Origin: Palsa-504 sp050011155
GTDB taxonomy: Bacteria > Actinomycetota > Actinomycetes > Streptosporangiales > Streptosporangiaceae
Length of the DNA: 64,000 nucleotides
Assembly (NCBI GenBank): GCA_050011155.1
Contig: JBEKJP010000015.1
Location: 1 to 64,000, forward strand
Direction of reading: 5' to 3'
Shown: piece after piece, positions 25,958 to 34,000 of the stretch
Layout of the letters: the number at the start of each line of letters is the position of its first letter
Numbering within the stretch: position 1 is the first letter of the stretch
Translations under genes and position numbers: made by a program
Notes under the pieces: generated by a model
Seen by the model: the letters and a program-made list of their open reading frames with translations, nothing else
Database searches by the model: none
Told to the model about the DNA's origin: nothing

Positions 25958-28466
25958 GTTCACCACCGGACGGCCCCAGCCGGTGTCCACCTACCGGCTG
26001 CAACTCCGCGACAGCTTCGGGTTCGCCGCCGCCGCCGCGCAGGCGGGTTACCTGGCCGCGCTGGGGGTGACGCACGTCTACCTGTCGCCGATCCTGCAGG
26101 CCAACCCGGGCTCGGCCCACGGCTACGACGTCGTGGACCATTCCCGGGTATCGGCCGACCTCGGCGGCGAGCCCGCGTACCGCGACATGGTGGCCGAGTT
26201 CCGCCGGCACGGCCTGGGCGTGGTCGTCGACGTGGTGCCCAACCACATGGCCCGGCCGGTGCCCGAGACGCTCAACCGGCAGCTGTGGTCCGTGCTCTAC
26301 CAGGGACGGCGGTCGGAGTTCGCGCACTGGTTCGACGTCGACTGGGACGCGCAGGAAGGCAAGCTGCTGCTGCCGATCCTGGCCGGGCCGCTGGAGGAGT
26401 GCCTGCGCGACCTGATCATCGAGACGGCCCCGCGGACCCCGGAGAACCCCGGGCACCGCGGTCCGGTGCTGCGCTACTTCGACCACGTGCTCCCGCTCCG
26501 CGATGGCGTCGCCGACCTGCCCCTCATGGTGCTGCTGGCCCAGCAGCACTACCGCCTCACCGACTGGCACGACGCGGCCACCCAGCTCAACTACCGGCGC
26601 TTCTTCGACATCGATTCGCTGATCGCGGTCCGGGTCGAGGACCCGAACGTGTTCGGCGCCACCCACGAGGTGCTGCTGCGCCTGATGCGCGAGGGCCTTA
26701 TCGACGGCCTGCGGGTCGACCATCCCGACGGGCTGGCCGATCCTCAAGGGTACCTGGCCCGGCTGTCGGCCGAGACCGGCGGCGCCTGGATCGTGGTGGA
26801 GAAGATCCTGGCGCACGGCGAGGAACTGCCCGGCTGGCCCTGCGCGGGCACCACCGGCTACGACGCCCTCGGACTGGTCGGCGGCCTGTTCACGGACCCG
26901 GCCGGGGACGTACCGCTGGCCGACGAATACGTCCGCTTCACCGGCGGCAAGCAGGGCTTCGCCGGGGTGGAACGCGACGCCAAGCGCGACATCGCCGACG
27001 GCACCTTCGCCGCCGAGCTGGCCCGGCTGACCCGGCTCTTCGCCCGGGCCGGGTACCCGGCCCTGGACGGCTACGACGCCGCCGACCTGCATGACGTGCT
27101 GGTCGCCATGCTGGCCGAGTTCGGCGTGTACCGGGCCTATGTCAGGCCGGGTGAGCCGCCGTCCCCGGCCGCGGCGGCGGCGGTGACCGCGGCCGCCGCC
27201 GCGGCCAGGGACTACCTGGAGGAGCGCCTGCAGCCGGCGCTCGACGCGGTGCGGACGGCCGTGCTCGGCCTGGGCGAGATGACCGCCGACGCGGACCAGC
27301 GGGCCGCCCGGGACGAACTGATCGTGCGGTTCGGCCAGACCACCGGGCCTGTGCTGGCCAAGGGGGTCGAGGACACCGCGTTCTACCGCTGGTCGCGGCT
27401 GGTCTCGCTGAACGAGGTCGGCGGCGACCCGGCCGTGTTCGGCGTCAGCCCGGCCGAGTTCCACGCCGCGGCGGGCCGTCTCGCCCGGCGCTGGCCGGCC
27501 ACCATGACCACGTTGTCCACGCACGACACCAAGCGGCAGGAAGACGTCCGGGCCCGGCTGGCCGTGCTGGCTGAATACCCGCACGACTGGGGACACCAGG
27601 CCGCCGAGTGGCACGGCCTGGCCCGCTGGCTCACCGACGGGGCCGCCGCCGAGGCCTCAGAACGGGCCCCCGAGCCCGACCTCGAGTACCTGATGTGGCA
27701 GACCCTGGTGGGCGCCTGGCTGATCGGGCCCGAACGGCTGACCGAATACCTGGACAAGGCGATGCACGAGGCCAAGACGCGGACGTCGTGGACCGTGCGC
27801 CGCCCCGGCTACGAGTCGGCGGTGCTCGGCCTGGCCAGCGCCGTGCTCGGCGACCTGGAACTGACCGCGGGCATCGCCAGCTTCGCGGCCCGGATCGCGC
27901 CGGACGCGCGCGTCAATACCCTCGGCGCCAAGCTCGTCCAGCTCACCATGCCCGGGGTACCCGACGTCTACCAGGGATGCGAGCTGACCGGGCTGTCCCT
28001 GGTCGACCCGGACAACCGCCGGCCGGTCGACTACCAGCGGCGACGGCGGCTGCTGGCCGCGCTCGAGGCCGGCCCGGACCACGCGACCGGCCTGGACGCG
28101 GAAAAGCTGTTCGTGACCTCGCGGGCGCTGTGGCTGCGGCGCGATCACCCGGACTGGTTCGGCGGGAGCTACATCCCGCTGGCGGCCGAGGGACCCGCCG
28201 CCGAGCACGCGGTCGCGTTCGGCCGCGGCGGTCACGCGGTCACCGTCGTCACCCGGCTGCCCGGCGGGCTGCGCCGGCGCGGCGGCTGGGCCGACACCGT
28301 CTTGCCGCTGCCCGAACTGCACTGGCGCGACGTGCTCACCGGCGTCAGGCACGCCGGGCTGAGACCGCCGCTGGCCGAGCTGACCAGGCGGTTCCCGGTG
28401 GCGCTGCTGATCCCGGAGCGGATCTGGGAGATGGAGCAGGAATACGCCGACGGCAGCCGCCGGTGA
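25950..28466 (+). CDS. treY: Maltooligosyltrehalose synthase
   Basis: An 838-residue GH13 enzyme. TreY-specific features include STYRLQLRDSFGFAAAAAQ at the N-terminus, YLSPILQANPGSAHGYDVVDH, VDVVPNHMARP, the nucleophile segment IDGLRVDHPDGLADP, WIVVEKILAHGEELP with the acid/base Glu, and TLSTHDTKRQEDVRARL. It turns the reducing-end maltose unit of a maltodextrin into a trehalosyl end. GTG start overlaps the glgX end; its own stop overlaps treZ (GTGA). Confidence 0.94.
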
Positions 28467-30238
28467 CCGTGTTCAGCGTCTGGGCCCCCGCCGCTGGCCA
28501 CGTCGAGGTGGAGGTCGCCGGGCAGCGTTACCCGATGAGCCGCGAACATGGACCGAACGGCCGGGACGCCGACACCGGGTGGTGGGAAGCAGACGTCCCT
28601 AAGGTGACGGCTGGCATCGACTACGGGTTCCGGCTCGACGATGGCGAGGTGCTGCCTGACCCGCGCTCGGCGCGCCAGCCGTTCGGTATAAAAGGTCTGA
28701 GCCGCACCTATGACCATGCCGCCTTCCGCTGGACCGATGATCGGTGGCGGGGCGGCGCGCTGCACGGGTCGGTCATCTACGAACTGCACACCGGCACGTT
28801 CACCGCCGAGGGCACCTTCGACGCGGCCATCGGCCACCTGGACCACCTGTGCGACCTCGGCGTGCACGCGGTGGAGCTGATGCCGGTCGCGGCGTACCCC
28901 GGCCAGCACGGCTGGGGCTACGACGGGATCAACCTGTGGGCGGTGCACGAGCCGTACGGCGGCCCGGACGGGCTCAAGCGGTTCGTCGACGCCTGCCACG
29001 CCCGCGGCCTGGCCGTGCTGCTCGACGTGGTGTACAACCACGTCGGCATCGGCAACCGGCTCGGCGACTTCGGGCCCTACTTCACCGAGGCGCACGTGAC
29101 CCCGTGGGGTCCCGCGGTGAACCTGGACCAGCCCGGCTCGGACGAGGTCCGGGCGTTCCTGATCGGCAACGCGCTGATGTGGCTGCGCGACTACCACCTG
29201 GACGGGCTGCGCCTCGACGCGGTGCACGCGCTGGAAGACCACCGCGCCCTGCACTTTCTCGAGGAGCTCGCGACCGAGGTGGGCGCGCTGGCCGCGCTGC
29301 TTAACCGCGAGCTGATCCTGATCGCCGAATCCGACACCAACGATCCGCGGCTGGTCACCTCGCGCGAAGCGGGCGGCTACGGCCTGGCCGCGCAGTGGAG
29401 CGACGACTTCCACCACGCGGTGCACGCCGCGATCACCGGCGAGCGGCAGGGCTACTACTGCGACTTCGGCTCGCTCGCGACGCTGGCCAAGACCTATACC
29501 CGGGTGTTCTTCCACGACGGCATCTGGTCCGCCTTCCGCGGCCGCACCCACGGCCGCCAGGTCGACGTGTTCCGCGTCCCGGCCCATCGCTTCCTCGGCT
29601 ACCTGCAGGACCACGACCAGATCGGCAACCGGGCCACCGGCGACCGTATCGCCGCCACGCTCTTGCCCGAGCTGGTCAAGGTCGGCGCCGGCCTGGTGCT
29701 GACCGCGCCCTACACCCCGATGCTGTTCATGGGCGAGGAGTGGGGGGCGGTCACCCCGTGGCAGTACTTCACCGACCACATCGAGCCCTGGCTGGCCAAG
29801 GCCGTCGCGGACGGACGCAAGGCCGAGTTCGCCTCGCACGGCTGGGCCGCGGCCGAGATACCCGATCCCCAGGACCCGGCGACGTTCCTGCGATCCAAGC
29901 TCGACTGGTCCGAGCGCGACCGCGACCCGCACCTGGGCATCCTGGCCTGGTACCGCGAGCTGATCGCGCTGCGCCACTCCCGGCCCGAGCTGGTCGACCC
30001 CCGGCTGGACCGGGTGCACGCCGACTTCGACGAGGACGCGCGCTGGCTGCTGGTCAGGCGGGGACGGCTGCGGATCGCCGCCAACCTCGGCGACCAGCCG
30101 GTCCGGCTGCCGCTCGGCGAGCGCGGCACCGGCGTACTCGCCGCGTCCAGCCCCGGCGTCGCGATCACCCAGGACACGGTGACCATGCCCCCCGCCGCCT
30201 TCGCCGTCATCGAAACCCGAGCCCTCAACTCCCTGTAA
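28463..30238 (+). CDS. treZ: Maltooligosyltrehalose trehalohydrolase
   Basis: A 591-residue GH13 enzyme. A short CBM48-like N-terminus (FSVWAPAAGHVEVEVAG) is followed by the barrel with VIYELHTGTFTAEGTF, GWGYDGINLWAVHEPYGGP, LDVVYNHVGIG, the nucleophile Asp in LDGLRLDAVHAL, LIAESDTNDPRL and YLQDHDQIGNRATG. It cleaves off trehalose from TreY products. The GTG at 28463 overlaps the treY stop and places the first CBM strand at the N-terminus. Trehalose made from glycogen would serve as an osmoprotectant, complementing the betaine genes nearby. Confidence 0.94.
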   Translation: MTVFSVWAPAAGHVEVEVAGQRYPMSREHGPNGRDADTGWWEADVPKVTAGIDYGFRLDDGEVLPDPRSARQPFGIKGLSRTYDHAAFRWTDDRWRGGALHGSVIYELHTGTFTAEGTFDAAIGHLDHLCDLGVHAVELMPVAAYPGQHGWGYDGINLWAVHEPYGGPDGLKRFVDACHARGLAVLLDVVYNHVGIGNRLGDFGPYFTEAHVTPWGPAVNLDQPGSDEVRAFLIGNALMWLRDYHLDGLRLDAVHALEDHRALHFLEELATEVGALAALLNRELILIAESDTNDPRLVTSREAGGYGLAAQWSDDFHHAVHAAITGERQGYYCDFGSLATLAKTYTRVFFHDGIWSAFRGRTHGRQVDVFRVPAHRFLGYLQDHDQIGNRATGDRIAATLLPELVKVGAGLVLTAPYTPMLFMGEEWGAVTPWQYFTDHIEPWLAKAVADGRKAEFASHGWAAAEIPDPQDPATFLRSKLDWSERDRDPHLGILAWYRELIALRHSRPELVDPRLDRVHADFDEDARWLLVRRGRLRIAANLGDQPVRLPLGERGTGVLAASSPGVAITQDTVTMPPAAFAVIETRALNSL

Positions 30239-30240
30239 CC

Positions 30241-30426
30241 TCAGCTGGCGGCGGTGGTCAGGCGGTGGCGGTGGCGCAGGTGCCTGGGAATCCGTGGGGC
30301 GTGGTGCTGTGGCTCATCCTGAGTGCCCCGGGCCGCGCGGGCTAGGTTCTCGCGCCGGGCCTGGTGGCGCAGGTCGGCGATGCGGGACTGGGCTAGTTCG
30401 TAGCGGATGGTGTGGCTGGGGTTCAT
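30241..30426 (-). CDS. Small basic protein of unknown function
   Basis: A 61-residue Arg/His-rich protein: MNPSHTIRYELAQSRIAD, then LRHQARRENLARAARG. A strong ribosome site (AGGAGA, 7 nt before the ATG) supports translation, and short proteins with this N-terminal pattern are familiar in actinobacterial genomes. It is mostly helical and polar with no signal peptide. The stop is 2 bp from the convergent treZ stop. Function unknown; it might bind nucleic acid because of its charge, but that is a guess. Confidence 0.6.
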   Translation of the reverse strand: MNPSHTIRYELAQSRIADLRHQARRENLARAARGTQDEPQHHAPRIPRHLRHRHRLTTAAS

Positions 30427-30744
30427 CGCGGTCTCCTCGGTGCGCTTCTGCCTGCACTTCGAGAATGCCGCTAAGGCCCCTGGCCGCGGATCGGGCGATT
30501 TCCTGAAATCGCAGCCCAGAGACGTCTTAGATGCGGGTTCCCCGGCTCGGAGCGCGCTAAGCGTCTAAGGCCTCTCCGGCGGCCGCGCGGCCGATTCAGT
30601 GATCATGCGTCCGGGAGGCTTACGGCCGCTTTGTCGGCAGTTTTGGGGGTTATAGCGCCCGAAAGTGCCGACAAAGCCGTTGGCGTCCTAGTTTTCCGGT
30701 TGCGTAAACCGGACTTGAGTCACATCGGCAACTCCGTCGTCGAT
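30427..30744. other. Gene-free stretch with three inverted repeats
   Basis: No convincing gene is seen. The stretch holds GCGATTTC-CT-GAAATCGC (30495-30512, perfect), CTTAGATGC/GCGTCTAAG (30526-30534 and 30561-30569, one mismatch) and CTTTGTCGGCA/TGCCGACAAAG (30629-30639 and 30666-30676, perfect). The third extends inward with a nearly matching G/C stem. They could be terminators, operators or remains of a small mobile element. Confidence 0.6.
30629..30676. repeat. 48-bp inverted repeat (terminator- or REP-like)
   Basis: Perfect 11-bp arms CTTTGTCGGCA and TGCCGACAAAG enclose a second imperfect stem (TTTTGGG against CCCGAAA) and a TTATAG loop. It lies about 70 bp past the end of the LuxR-type relic, in the right place for its terminator. 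Confidence 0.65.
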
Positions 30745-31447
30745 CTACGGTGCCGTGTCCTCCGTCCGGCCGAGGTGGTGCTTCAGGTAGCCGCGGTTCC
30801 GGAGCAGGAGCGCGGCCCGGACCGGCTCGGTAGCGGCGTCGACCTCCCGCAGCGCGGCCTGGGTCAGGGAGAGCCCGCGGTCGTCTTCCCCGGCTAGTTC
30901 GGCGGGCCTGATCGCTTCCTCGAGCACCGCGACGTGACCGGCACCGATCCGCTCGGCGGCGTCCGGCACCTGCTCCCACAACTCGAGCACCCGCGACAGC
31001 ATGGCCAGTTGCTCCGCGTAGGCCAGCGTCCGGCCTGCCTGGCTCGCCGCCTGCCAGGCACTGACCAGGGCCCGGGGCATGTCGTGGGCCGCCTGCCAGT
31101 GCCGGGCCTGCTCGCCGGCGGTCCGGCCGGGCAGCACCAGCGCCGGGTCGGCCGCGATGACCTCGGCGAACCGGCTATGCACCTGCCCCGCCTCGCCGGA
31201 CAGCAGCGCCGCCACCCCGGCCGCGCCGAGGTCGCGCACGAGCTCACGGAGCACCGCGGTGAAGGGAGCGAACGGCAGGCTCTCCGCCCCAAGTTCCAGG
31301 CAGCCGCCGGTCAGCACCCGCGCCGACCAGGACGGTCGACGGTCGACCCCGGGGCGCCTCGGCCAGCGCGGTCTCCAGCGCGGTCAGCTGTACGGAACGG
31401 CCGACCAGAGCCGGGTTCGATAGCTGCGGTCCCACATGAGCGAGCAT
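30745..31447 (-). pseudogene. Relic of a LuxR-type large ATP-binding regulator
   Basis: Two frames preserve pieces of a LAL/LuxR regulator. From ATG 31447 the N-terminus reads PALVGRSVQLTALETALAEA and then STVLVG, after which the P-loop region is missing. The frame shifts to VLTGGCLELGAESLPFAPFT, where family members normally have about 25 residues including the Walker A motif. Farther on, LLSGEAGQVHSRFAEVIAAD joins two parts of the protein that are normally separated by the rest of the ATPase domain. The sequence stops soon after NRGYLKHHLGR, well before any LuxR helix-turn-helix. An intact member would be around 900 residues. Confidence 0.75.
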
Positions 31448-31505
31448 GCCAGCTCTCTGGCTGGGGTCGCGAGGTGAGGAGGCTGACCGGGGGGCTGGTG
31501 ATACA

Positions 31506-31540
31506 CCCGTTCGTTCTAAAAAATCTTTGGAACGAACGGG
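31506..31540. repeat. Perfect 11-bp palindromic arms between two gene relics
   Basis: CCCGTTCGTTC (31506-31516) and GAACGAACGGG (31530-31540) flank the A/T-rich 13-bp spacer TAAAAAATCTTTG. It sits 14 bp beyond the 3' end of the aldolase/deaminase relic. It could be that gene's terminator (leftward) or a TetR-like operator. Confidence 0.7.
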
Positions 31541-31553
31541 GCGGGCTTTCCGC

Positions 31554-32055
31554 CTACCCGAAGCATTTCCCTTCGCCGCGGTAGGTGGGGACGGTGGTGA
31601 GCCGCCCGTCGTCACCGAGCACGTGGTAGTCGCGCAGGCGCTCGGCCAGCTCGCCCGCCTTGGCGTGCCGCATCCAGACCCGGTCGCCGGGGGCCAGCGC
31701 GTTCGCGGCCGCGCCGCGGACCGGCGTCTGGACCTCGCCCGCGCCCTCGGTGCCGACCAGGCGCAGGCCGGCCGGCAGCCAGGGGCGCCTTGATCTGGCG
31801 GATCGCCTCGGTCCGGCGGCGGATCAGCTCGGGCAGCGAGCGATTCTGGATGAGCCGGATCAGCTGGGCTCGGACCGGGTGGCCGGGCGGCGCGTCGCCC
31901 AGGCCGGCGATCTGCCCCTCGTATCCCATCACCCCGGCCAGCCGGAAACCCGCCCGGCGGGTGACCGCCCGGGCGAAGGCCACCGCCTGCTCCGGCGTGT
32001 GCAGCGGAGAGCGGCGGGTGCCGATGTGCACGGCCGGCCTGCGGGCCAGCGGCAT
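31554..32055 (-). pseudogene. Relic of an alanine-racemase-fold amino-acid deaminase/aldolase
   Basis: The minus strand encodes two separated parts of a D-threonine-aldolase/amino-acid deaminase-like protein in different frames. The first is IGTRRSPLHTPEQAVAFARAV plus FRLAGVMGYEGQIAGLGDAPPG and SLPELIRRRTEAIRQIKAP. The second, after a frame change near 31780, is LPAGLRLVGTEGAGEVQTP, GDRVWMRHAKAGELAERL and DYHVLGDDGRLTTVPTYRG. The N-terminal PLP-lysine region and the central part of the barrel are absent. In related actinobacteria a gene of this type commonly sits beside the aldonolactone oxidase found here, so this is probably a decayed ancestral neighbour. Confidence 0.75.
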
Positions 32056-32102
32056 GCTCGCACAGTAGACCAGGACCACCGGAGTATGAATACTGGGCGA
32101 TC

Positions 32103-33437
32103 ATGAGGACTACCGCTGAGCACCGCGTATGGCGGAACTGGGCTGGGACCGCGACGGCGGCCCCGGCTCGCTGGCGCCGGCCCCGCAGCGAGGCCGAGAT
32201 CGCTACCGCGGTCAAGGACGCGGCGGCGTCCGGGCTGACCGTGCGGGCGCTCGGCAGCGGGCATTCGTTCACCGCGGTGGCCGCGACCTCGGGGGTGGCG
32301 CTCGACCTGTCCGGCTGGACCGGGATCACCGCCGCGGATACCCGGACGGGCCTGGTCACCGTGCGTTCGGGGACGCCGCTGCGGGCGCTCAACGCCGAGC
32401 TGAGCGACCTCGGCCTGGCCATGGCCAACCTCGGCGACATCGACGTGCAGACCGTGGCCGGGGCGCTGGCCACCGGGACGCACGGCACCGGGGCCCGGCT
32501 CGGTGGCCTGGCCACCCAGGTGGAGGCGCTCGAGCTGGTGCTGGCGGACGGCTCGGTGGCGACATGTTCGGCTTCGGCCTGGCCCGACCTGTTCGCCGCC
32601 GCGCGGATCGGCCTCGGCGCGCTCGGCGTGGTCACCAGCGTGACGCTGCGCTGCGTGCCCGCGTTCACGCTGCTGGCCGACGAGCGCCCGCTGCCCGTGG
32701 ACGAGGTCCTCGAGCAGTTCGACGAGCTGGCCGAGGATAACGACCACTTCGAGTTCTACTGGTTCCCCTACGGCCGCAACGCCCTGGTCAAGCGGAACAA
32801 CCGGGTGGCTGGGGGTACCGTGCCGCCGCCGCTGCCGGCCTGGCGGCGGTTCTGGGAGTTCGAGGTGATGGAGAACGCCGGCTTCGGAGCACTGTGCCGG
32901 CTGGGCCGGGCCCGGCCCCGGCTCATCCCCGCGCTGAACCGGTTCTCCTCGTCCGCGCTGTCGGCCAGGATCTACACCGAGACGTCGCACCGCGTGTTCG
33001 TCACCCCGCGCCGGGTGCGCTTCACCGAGTGCGAGTACGCCGTTCCACGTGAATCACTGCGGCCCGTGCTGGCCGAACTGCGCCGCTCCGTGCCCCGGCT
33101 GGCCGATCCCGTCATGTTCCCGGTCGAGGTCCGGGTGGCGGCCGCCGACGACATCTGGCTCTCCACCGCTTACGGGCGGGAATCCGCCTACATCGCCATC
33201 CACCAGTACACCGGGCTGCCGTACCAGGACTACTTCGACCGGTTCGAATCCATCGTGGCCGAGGTGGCGGGCCGCCCGCACTGGGGCAAGATACACTCGC
33301 TCGACGCCGCGCGGCTGAGCGCCCTGTACCCCCGGTTCGGCGATTTCCTCCGGGTCCGGGCCGAGGCCGACCCGGGGGGCAGGTTCGGCAACGCCTACCT
33401 GACCCGGGTCCTCGGGGTCAATTCCTCCGTGTCCTGA
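32103..33437 (+). CDS. D-arabinono-1,4-lactone oxidase family FAD protein
   Basis: A 444-residue protein of the vanillyl-alcohol-oxidase fold. The FAD domain has VRALGSGHSFTAVAATSG, in which the His of GSGHSF is the usual covalent FAD site, and NLGDIDVQTVAGALATGTHGTG. The C-terminal ALO domain includes HFEFYWFPYGRNALVK, HIG-equivalent SAYIAIHQYTGLPYQDYF and the terminal HWGKIHSLDAARLSALYPRF. Relatives oxidise L-gulono- or D-arabinono-1,4-lactone, or alditols. The substrate here is not determined. Start ATG 32103, 47 bp from the divergent deaminase relic. Confidence 0.87.
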   Translation: MRTTAEHRVWRNWAGTATAAPARWRRPRSEAEIATAVKDAAASGLTVRALGSGHSFTAVAATSGVALDLSGWTGITAADTRTGLVTVRSGTPLRALNAELSDLGLAMANLGDIDVQTVAGALATGTHGTGARLGGLATQVEALELVLADGSVATCSASAWPDLFAAARIGLGALGVVTSVTLRCVPAFTLLADERPLPVDEVLEQFDELAEDNDHFEFYWFPYGRNALVKRNNRVAGGTVPPPLPAWRRFWEFEVMENAGFGALCRLGRARPRLIPALNRFSSSALSARIYTETSHRVFVTPRRVRFTECEYAVPRESLRPVLAELRRSVPRLADPVMFPVEVRVAAADDIWLSTAYGRESAYIAIHQYTGLPYQDYFDRFESIVAEVAGRPHWGKIHSLDAARLSALYPRFGDFLRVRAEADPGGRFGNAYLTRVLGVNSSVS

Positions 33438-33478
33438 GGACTTGTTACCGGCTGCTTACGCGGCCCCGGCGGCTCGAA

Positions 33479-33579
33479 CGTGACCGGGCACCGGCTCGTA
33501 ATCCAGGGTGAGTGGCCAGTGCCGCGGCCGCCCGACCACCGCCTTCAATCACCGAAGGCGGCCGCGGCACCCGGTCACG
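33479..33579 (+). terminator. Nested cruciform after the lactone oxidase
   Basis: Two nested perfect inverted repeats are seen. The outer is CGTGACCGGG (33479-33488) with CCCGGTCACG (33570-33579). The inner is GTGCCGCGGCCGCC (33519-33532) with GGCGGCCGCGGCAC (33557-33570). It lies about 40 bp after the stop codon, so a terminator is the plainest reading, though it is much larger than needed. Confidence 0.65.
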
Positions 33580-33654
33580 CCGATGGTCGTGCCTTAGCCG
33601 GAGTGGAGACCAGAGGTTGTGCTGATCCCATTTCGAGAAAGGCCGGGGAGCCAG

Positions 33655-33987
33655 ATGGAAACGACATGGTCGGCGTCGGGTTACACCGAGGGAAGCGGCT
33701 CGGCCGCGGGCCGGATCGCGCTGGTCGCGGTCGCGGTCCTCGCCGTGGTGGCCTACCTGGTCCTGCAGTTCAGGGCGCGGGCGCGCCGCCAGGCCGGAAC
33801 GCGCCGGTACGACCCCTGGGACTGGCGGACGTACCCAGACGACGGCAGCCCGGTAGACCAGGCGCTGGGCGGCCCCGAGGAGGGCCGCCGCCCCGAGTGG
33901 CGCTACGGCTACCCGGACGGCTACGAGCCCTGTCCGCTGTACGAGTCCGCCGAGCTCCCCTGGACCGACCTGGACAAGGCGTCCTGA
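33655..33987 (+). CDS. Small single-pass membrane protein
   Basis: A 110-residue protein with one hydrophobic helix (RIALVAVAVLAVVAYLVLQF, about residues 18-37), an Arg-rich stop-transfer (RARARRQAGTRRYD) and an acidic aromatic tail with YDPWDWRTYPDD and WRYGYPDGYEPCPLYESAELPW. Positive charges after the helix predict a cytoplasmic C-terminus. No family recognised. The ATG at 33655 follows GGGGAGCC; a GTG at 33619 is an alternative. Confidence 0.6.
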   Translation: METTWSASGYTEGSGSAAGRIALVAVAVLAVVAYLVLQFRARARRQAGTRRYDPWDWRTYPDDGSPVDQALGGPEEGRRPEWRYGYPDGYEPCPLYESAELPWTDLDKAS

Positions 33988-34000
33988 CCCCTTAGGCTAT

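Noticed and set aside
31446..31793. Small plus-strand gene between the two relics
   Set aside because: The frame runs antisense through the deaminase relic and the palindrome and has no independent support.
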